A DNA stretch of 41,056 bases. It comes from Clostridiales bacterium. GTDB taxonomy: Bacteria; Bacillota; Clostridia; Caldicoprobacterales; UBA3941. The stretch spans positions 1 to 41,056 of the forward strand of contig JAAYGY010000080.1 in the NCBI GenBank assembly GCA_012735575.1, in the 5' to 3' direction. The notes beneath the pieces were generated by a model, which worked only from the letters and a program-made list of their open reading frames with translations, ran no database searches and was not told the DNA's origin. This document shows, one piece after another, positions 35,632 to 41,056 of the stretch. Position numbers and translations under genes: made by a program. Position 1 is the stretch's first letter. Each line of letters opens with the position of its first letter.

Positions 35632-37107
35632 TTAATCTATCCTCATATCTTCAAAGAGACCCTTTAAGGTTGGATAGATACTCTTAAATATCTCATATCT
35701 TTGATTATATAAATCTACAATTTCGGGATCTGGTTCTACTGTTTCTTTGACCTTTACCAACTTTTGTGCAATCTCTTCTACTGAGCTGTATACACCACAG
35801 CCAACTGCCGCTAACATTGCACCTCCAAGGGCTGGCCCTTCCTCGGCTTCCAGAATATCTACCTTTAGATTAAGAACATTAGCCAGTATCCTTCTCCACA
35901 GAGGGCTTTTTGCCCCGCCTCCGCACATTTTGGTTCGCTCCACCTTTATGCCCAGGGATTTTGCAATCTCGTAGGAATCCCTAATGCCAAAGGCTACACC
36001 TTCCATCATTGCCTGGGTCATATCCTCTCTGCTTGTATCCATGGTCATACCGATAAAAGTACCCCTTGCATTGGGATCGTTGTGAGGAGAACGCTCGCCC
36101 ATGAGATAGGGAAGGAAGTATACCTGGTTTTTGCCTAGATTTTTGATGTTCTTCTGTTCCCCTGCAAAGTCAGTGGTCTTTAGTATATCTTCCATCCACC
36201 ATTTGTTGCAGGATGCAGCACTAAGGACAACTCCCATGAGATGATAGTTGCCATCAGCATGAGCGAAGGAGTGAAGAGCATTGTTTTTGTCCACCCCAAA
36301 GCTGCGGCTGGATATAAATATGGTTCCGGAAGTACCCAGGGAAACATTGCACTTGCCTTCACCAACGGTTCCGGTTCCAACAGCAGCTGCAGCATTGTCT
36401 CCTGCTCCTGCTACAACTTTTACATCTTTACTAAGGCCTAATTCCTCAGCGACTTCTTCTTTGATGGTTCCTACAACCTCAAAACTTTCGTATACTGTAG
36501 GTAATTGCTCCTCATCAACCCCGCAGATTTCTATCATCTCTTTTGACCAGCACTTGTTCTTAACGTCATACAAAAGAGTTCCCGATGCATCAGAAGGATC
36601 TGTGCAATGTACTCCAGTCAGCCTATAGGCTATATAGTCCTTTGGCAGCATGATCTTGGATATACGGTTAAAGTTTTCCGGCTCATGCTTTCTCATCCAT
36701 AGTATCTTTGGTGCGGTAAATCCAGCAAAGGCAATATTGGCCGTATACTCAGACAGCTTATCCTTACCAATCTCCTGGTTTAAATACTCTGTCTCCGCAG
36801 CCGTCCTGTTATCATTCCAGAGGATGGTTGGACGAATCACCTTATCCTCCTGGTCTAAAACTACCAGGCCATGCATCTGACCGCCAAAGCCTATACCTGC
36901 CACCTCGTCTTTGTCTATATCAGATAATAGTTCTTTAAGTCCATCCTTTGTTTGCTCGTACCAGTCTTCCGGATTTTGTTCAGACCACCCAGTCCTGGGA
37001 AAGATGATGGGGTAGTCCCTTGATACACTTTTTTTGATTACCCCATCCTGGTCCATAAGCAACAGTTTTACGGCCGATGTACCTAAATCTATTCCAATAA
37101 AGTACAT
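35632..37107 (-). CDS. xylB: Xylulokinase
   Basis: A 491-aa FGGY kinase phosphorylating D-xylulose to xylulose 5-phosphate. YFIGIDLGTSAVKLLLMD (2-19) is the phosphate motif, GFGGQMHGLVVLD and TILWNDNRT the sugar-binding region, GAGDNAAAAVGTG contains the catalytic Asp, and GGGAKSPLWRRILANVL the C-terminal ATP site. Length and motifs match XylB. The ATG follows a GGGGGG run. It starts 42 nt after the xylA stop. Confidence 0.95.
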   Translation of the reverse strand: MYFIGIDLGTSAVKLLLMDQDGVIKKSVSRDYPIIFPRTGWSEQNPEDWYEQTKDGLKELLSDIDKDEVAGIGFGGQMHGLVVLDQEDKVIRPTILWNDNRTAAETEYLNQEIGKDKLSEYTANIAFAGFTAPKILWMRKHEPENFNRISKIMLPKDYIAYRLTGVHCTDPSDASGTLLYDVKNKCWSKEMIEICGVDEEQLPTVYESFEVVGTIKEEVAEELGLSKDVKVVAGAGDNAAAAVGTGTVGEGKCNVSLGTSGTIFISSRSFGVDKNNALHSFAHADGNYHLMGVVLSAASCNKWWMEDILKTTDFAGEQKNIKNLGKNQVYFLPYLMGERSPHNDPNARGTFIGMTMDTSREDMTQAMMEGVAFGIRDSYEIAKSLGIKVERTKMCGGGAKSPLWRRILANVLNLKVDILEAEEGPALGGAMLAAVGCGVYSSVEEIAQKLVKVKETVEPDPEIVDLYNQRYEIFKSIYPTLKGLFEDMRID

Positions 37108-37149
37108 AAAATCCCCCCCAAACAGTTTATGTCCCTTTCACCAATACAG

Positions 37150-38469
37150 TTAGCCAAAGAGGACGCTGTTTATAATACTCTCTAAATACTCCTGTCTGCC
37201 AGATCCGGGTAGTTCTGGTGCACCTAATTTTTCGGCGTATTCGGCTAACTCAGCTAAATTTGTCTCGCCTTTTACTATTTTAGCTCCAATACCGCTGTTA
37301 AAGCTGGAATATCTCTCTTTTACAAACTCATCAATTCTGCCATCTTCTATTAAGGCCGCAGCTTTAATTAGACCTAGGGCAAAGGTATCCATACCCAGGA
37401 TAAATCCATAGAACATATCCTCGGCAGTGTAGCTTGGACGGCGGTTCTTGGCGTCAAAGTTAAGTCCTCCATTTTTTAGCCCTCCAGCCTTCAAAACTTC
37501 ATACATGCACATGGTTGCCTCATATACGTCAAAGGGGAAGTGATCTGTATCCCATCCCAACAGTAAATCGCCCTGATTGGCATCAATGCTGCCTAGCATA
37601 CCATGTATAGCACTAACCCTAAGCTCATGCTGGAAAGTATGCCCTGCCAGTGTGGCATGATTTGCCTCAATATTTAGCTTGAAATCTTTATCAAGTCCGT
37701 ACTCCTTTAGAAAAGCGATTGCTGCGGCTGCATCAAAATCATATTGATGTTTAGTTGGCTCTTTGGGTTTAGGTTCGATATAGAAATCTCCATCAAATCC
37801 AATACTGCGTCCATAATCTACTGCCATCTTCATCAGCCTTGCTATATTATCCAGTTCGAATTTCATGTCAGTGTTTAGCAGGGTTTCATAGCCTTCTCTA
37901 CCGCCCCAGAATACATAGCCTTTTCCTCCTAATTTTACTGTTATGTCCAGGGCTTTTTTAACCTGGGCAGCAGCAAAACAGTATACATCTGCTGAATTGG
38001 TACTTCCAGCACCATTCATGTATATTGGGTTGCTAAATAGGTTTGCTGTACCCCAAAGGAGTTTTTTGCCTGTAGCATCCATTTTCTCTTTAATATAGTC
38101 AGTAATCTCGTCTAGGCGGGCATTGGTTTCAGCTATTGTATCAGCTTCAGGCACCAAATCCACGTCATGGAAACAGAAATACTCTATACCCAATTTGTCC
38201 ATCAATTCAAAGCCTGCGTCTACTTTGGCCTTTGCATGCTCCATTGTGCCAACTTCTGCGCCAAAGCTTTTATCTGCGGTACCTACTCCAAACATATCTG
38301 CACCTGTTGCACATAGAGTGTGCCACCATGCCATGGAAAAACGAAGATGTTCTTTCATGGGTTTACCCATAATCTCCCTGTCAGCGTCATAGAACTTAAA
38401 TGCCAAGGGATTTTTACTTGATGGTCCTTCATATTGTATCTTGGGAATGTTTTTGAAGATTTCACCCAT
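37150..38469 (-). CDS. xylA: Xylose isomerase
   Basis: A 439-aa class II (long N-terminus) xylose isomerase converting D-xylose to D-xylulose with two divalent metals. The active-site His is in [11 protein letters not shown] (His101, Asp104). Metal ligands are Glu232 and Lys234 in [14 protein letters not shown], Glu268 and His271 in [11 protein letters not shown], Asp296, and Asp307/309 in LGWDTDHFP. The ATG lies 7 nt after GGAGG. It is the first gene of the operon xylA-xylB-thuA-gfo. An upstream -10-like TATAAT (38905-38910, minus) lies 430 bp away, beyond a decayed gene, so the true promoter is unclear. Confidence 0.97.
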   Translation of the reverse strand: MGEIFKNIPKIQYEGPSSKNPLAFKFYDADREIMGKPMKEHLRFSMAWWHTLCATGADMFGVGTADKSFGAEVGTMEHAKAKVDAGFELMDKLGIEYFCFHDVDLVPEADTIAETNARLDEITDYIKEKMDATGKKLLWGTANLFSNPIYMNGAGSTNSADVYCFAAAQVKKALDITVKLGGKGYVFWGGREGYETLLNTDMKFELDNIARLMKMAVDYGRSIGFDGDFYIEPKPKEPTKHQYDFDAAAAIAFLKEYGLDKDFKLNIEANHATLAGHTFQHELRVSAIHGMLGSIDANQGDLLLGWDTDHFPFDVYEATMCMYEVLKAGGLKNGGLNFDAKNRRPSYTAEDMFYGFILGMDTFALGLIKAAALIEDGRIDEFVKERYSSFNSGIGAKIVKGETNLAELAEYAEKLGAPELPGSGRQEYLESIINSVLFG

Positions 38470-38505
38470 TGCATATCCTCCTTTTTTTGTTTTTAGTTTT
38501 ATTTA

Positions 38506-38788
38506 TTAATCATGCGTTAATTTATTTACCCTCTTTAAGACTTCTCCAGCCTCATCCTCAGTATCTGCTTCTATTAACAAATATAAGCCTCTAGATGATA
38601 GATTTTCCATTAATGTTTCAAATTCTTTAACACTAGAATGTAATAACAGACATTTACCTGCTTTTTGAATATAATAGAACCATTCTGGTTATTTTCACTG
38701 GTTATCCTATAAACCTCTTCATTAACTTTTAACCACACTTTTTGTATTTTTTGTAATGCCTTATGAACTGCTTTTTTTCAAATAACAT
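38506..38788 (-). pseudogene. Decayed small gene upstream of xylA
   Basis: Three overlapping frames on the minus strand read like one broken ~95-residue protein. It begins MLFEKK at 38788, shifts frame at a run of seven A, and continues AVHKALQKIQKVWLKVNEEV and on to SIIFKK. It shifts again near 38665 and ends EFETLMENLSSRGLYLLIEA...VLKRVNKLTHD at 38506. Each piece has coding-like composition, but no single frame is open. No family is recognised. No ribosome site precedes the ATG. It fills most of the 486-bp gap between xylA and the AraC gene; the remainder is AT-rich with nothing clear. Confidence 0.4.
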
Positions 38789-38955
38789 ACTAACTAAAAA
38801 TCAGATTTATAATACATTTTGGGTTTTATAACCTATTTATTGCTAATTTATTACTAATGGGATATATTCTTTTTGTCTTTTATGGATAAATTCTTATTTA
38901 TTAAATTATACACTTAAAAAATATATAAAGCTGGTCATTGCTTGCCTATCACTTC

Positions 38956-39828
38956 TCAAAAATTGCTATTTCTATCAGATGCACTTCTTTTTCTATACTC
39001 AGTAGGCGTGCATCCTTTGATTTTCTTAAAGACTCTGTTAAAGGTTTGTATGCTGTTAAAACCGGACATATATGCAGCCTCTGTTATTGAAATATCCATA
39101 TCCAACAGATATTCCTCAGCTTTTTTCACTCTTACTGAATTTAAATACTCATTTAATGTCATACCGGTTGTATCTTTAAAAAACCGTGTAAAATGATATG
39201 GACTATAATTTGCTATATCTGCTACTTTATCAAGGGTCAGATTTTTATCATAATTTGAGTCTATGTAGGCAAAAACCCTGTCCAACCTTTTAAGGCGGCT
39301 GATCTGGCGGTTTTTCTCCCGGGAAGAAAAATGTTGCATGGGTACCTGTCTAATCATTATTACCATAAGATCAAAGAGCCGTGCCTTTAAGGCCATTTGA
39401 TATCCTTCTTTTTGCTCTTTATTCTCCTTTATCATAGCCAGTATCTGCTTTTCTATGGCCATATGGGTTTGCCTGTCCATATTTGAACCCAACTTTTTGG
39501 AAAGTCCCAGTAGCGGCCTTACAAATTGACCATCCCGAAGAATTGATGAAAAAGAACCGAATAAAGATAAGCCAAACTGAATAATCACCGATTGGTTAGG
39601 TTCAGCGGGTGGATTAAAATAATGTACATTTCCACGACCAATCAATAATATGTCCCTGGGCTCCAATAGATACGTCTTATTATTAAGCCCTACCTGCATA
39701 TTGCCTTCTAGCATGTATACCATTTCAATTTCCTCATGCCAATGGGGAGGAAATTCTAAAGTATCAGCAAATTTTAGGATAAAAGGAAAATCTGGCTCAA
39801 CCAAATTCTTCTGATGCATTGCCATCAT
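38956..39828 (-). CDS. AraC-family transcriptional regulator
   Basis: A regulator of about 290 aa with an N-terminal cupin domain (FPPHWHEEIEMVYMLEGNMQVGLNNKTY, LIGRGNVHYFNPP) and a C-terminal double helix-turn-helix (LTLDKVADIANYSPYHFTRFFKD; ITEAAYMSGFNSIQTFNRVFKK; CTPTEYRKR). The ATG at 39828 lies 8 nt after GGCGG; a GTG at 39837 would overlap that site. It reads the same way as xylA, downstream of the FAD oxidoreductase gene with a 76-nt gap. It could control the xyl genes or the oxidoreductase unit; the sequence does not decide. Confidence 0.88.
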   Translation of the reverse strand: MMAMHQKNLVEPDFPFILKFADTLEFPPHWHEEIEMVYMLEGNMQVGLNNKTYLLEPRDILLIGRGNVHYFNPPAEPNQSVIIQFGLSLFGSFSSILRDGQFVRPLLGLSKKLGSNMDRQTHMAIEKQILAMIKENKEQKEGYQMALKARLFDLMVIMIRQVPMQHFSSREKNRQISRLKRLDRVFAYIDSNYDKNLTLDKVADIANYSPYHFTRFFKDTTGMTLNEYLNSVRVKKAEEYLLDMDISITEAAYMSGFNSIQTFNRVFKKIKGCTPTEYRKRSASDRNSNF

Positions 39829-39912
39829 AATAAACACCGCCTATGAGTTTTAAATGTACCCTATATTGATTATATACTTATTATAGAATTGGTTGCAAAT
39901 TGAATTATTAAA

Positions 39913-41056
39913 TTAGTTAGCATTAATAATTACTCCTTGTTCTATTAATAGGGATTGGAGTCTGTTAATATCCAGAGAATTAAAATCATCATAGTTTTCC
40001 CTGGTCAAAAGGGCAGCGGCTGTTCCTGCAGCCTGTCCTGTTACTGCACAGGGTGGAATAACCCTCATTATATCCCATAGATCTCCATAGGCGGAAACAC
40101 ATCTTCCCGCAGTTATAAGATTTTTAACCCTGGCCCCTATAAGGCTTCTAAAGGGTATGTAATACATTGGTCCTCTATTTCTCCAGTCTCCGGTCATCCC
40201 TATGGTATCATTAAAATAATATCTTTCATGATGCTTATCCATTGTAATTTGCCCATCCAGCCTTCTGGTCATACGAAACTGAGGAATTGCAGGGATTATT
40301 AAGGGATATATTTTTTCATTTCCTTCAATTTTTCTTAATTCATGGATTTTATCTATTATAAACTTCCTGGCGTCTATATTTAAGGCATTCACATCTTTCC
40401 AGTTATCGCCGGCATAGGTCCTGCTTCCAGGAGGTGTTGGTTTGTATAAGGGATCGGATAATTGATGCAGCTGAATTTTTTGTCCATCATAGGAGTAGAA
40501 CCAGCCTGCTCTTCTGTTTGTATCCACAGAAATAGTTTTCTCTCCTGCCATATAGCAAACATCAGCATCCCCGGTAGCATCTACAACAGCATTGCATCTG
40601 ATAGCACTTCTGCCTCCCTTGTTCTCTATTATTATGGCTTCTATACTATTATTATCCATAACCACACTACAAAACCTGGTATCATAATAGATTGATACTG
40701 AATGTTGCAAAAGCAGCTCTTCCATTGCAATAGCAAAGGAGGCTGGATTAAACTCCAGTTGATAACGCGCTTCTTTTCGCTTTGAAACATCTCCCCCCTG
40801 CTTCCAGCAATCCGGTATCTGTCCAGGGCCGTATTTAATAGAAACTTTTAGTAATTCTTCACCTATACCTCCTATAACCTGGTTTCCCATCCCATCGCAA
40901 AGAGGCAGGTATATAGCCACTAGTCCTAGAGTAGCTAATCCTCCAAGCATATTTTCCTTTTCTATTAAACATACACTGACATTATTCCTGGCAGCAGCTA
41001 GTGCAGCAGCTACCCCGGCTACTCCACCGCCCACTACCACAAGGTCGAAGGTATCT
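39913..41056 (-). CDS. FAD-dependent oxidoreductase (FAD_oxidored type), N-terminus beyond window
   Basis: About 380 residues of a flavoprotein, open through the right edge. The dinucleotide motif DLVVVGGGVAGVAAALAAAR and IEKENMLGGLATLG mark the FAD-binding start, so only a few N-terminal residues are missing. NAVVDATGDADVCYMAGE and LITAGRCVSAYGDLWDIMRVIPPCAVTGQAAGTAAAL are the conserved C-terminal blocks of the family. Such proteins are often found in sugar-utilisation clusters; their substrates are mostly unknown. It precedes the AraC gene by 76 nt. Confidence 0.85.
   Translation of the reverse strand, partial: DTFDLVVVGGGVAGVAAALAAARNNVSVCLIEKENMLGGLATLGLVAIYLPLCDGMGNQVIGGIGEELLKVSIKYGPGQIPDCWKQGGDVSKRKEARYQLEFNPASFAIAMEELLLQHSVSIYYDTRFCSVVMDNNSIEAIIIENKGGRSAIRCNAVVDATGDADVCYMAGEKTISVDTNRRAGWFYSYDGQKIQLHQLSDPLYKPTPPGSRTYAGDNWKDVNALNIDARKFIIDKIHELRKIEGNEKIYPLIIPAIPQFRMTRRLDGQITMDKHHERYYFNDTIGMTGDWRNRGPMYYIPFRSLIGARVKNLITAGRCVSAYGDLWDIMRVIPPCAVTGQAAGTAAALLTRENYDDFNSLDINRLQSLLIEQGVIINAN

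Noticed and set aside
1-41056. Mobile elements, CRISPR arrays or prophage
   Set aside because: No transposase, integrase, phage structural gene or regularly spaced direct repeats were found by reading both strands.

Overview
The window looks like chromosomal DNA of a fermentative, low-GC, Gram-positive anaerobe (Clostridia-like Firmicutes). This rests on strong AGGAGG-type ribosome sites with many GTG/TTG starts, a T-box leader, a Spo0E-like sporulation phosphatase, lipobox lipoproteins, pyruvate formate-lyase with its activase, and many glycosidases. No phage, insertion sequence or CRISPR array was seen.

Layout. 1-12.8 kb is a galactoside-utilisation region: a cut FGGY kinase, a GH4 alpha-galactosidase (melA) divergent from an AraC regulator, a GH2 and a GH42 beta-galactosidase, and a second AraC regulator divergent from GH42. 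A lipoprotein adaptor and an FtsX-type ABC permease lie directly upstream of GH2, with no ATPase gene in the window. 12.7-16.4 kb is housekeeping: a MATE exporter, tRNA-Ala(GGC), prolyl-tRNA synthetase under a T-box leader, and a 55-aa Spo0E-like gene.

16.5-22.5 kb is the most notable part. It holds a near-complete flavin-based extracellular electron transfer (EET) locus of the type described in Listeria: a polyprenyl diphosphate synthase (dmkB-like), a Gx-transporter membrane protein (eetB-like), a NusG-domain-II protein (eetA-like), an ApbE flavin transferase (fmnB-like), an FMN-binding lipoprotein (pplA-like) and, divergently, a type II NADH dehydrogenase with a C-terminal membrane domain (ndh2). 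A Fur-family-like palindrome sits at the pplA start. NADH would be oxidised by Ndh2, electrons would pass through a quinone pool to the flavinylated lipoprotein and then to extracellular acceptors. The pflBA genes next door (22.5-25.5 kb) supply the fermentative alternative.

25.7-27.3 kb holds small genes: a PspC-domain protein, an unknown membrane-anchored protein, a 38-aa membrane peptide and a DUF1292 protein. 27.4-31.1 kb holds two uroporphyrinogen-decarboxylase-family proteins behind a membrane sensor that has lost its expected AraC domain and appears fused to the tail of a third such protein.

31.5-41 kb is a xylose/xyloside region: a GH3 glycosidase, and an operon xylA-xylB-thuA-like-Gfo/Idh/MocA. 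A decayed gene, a third AraC regulator and a cut FAD-dependent oxidoreductase complete the window.
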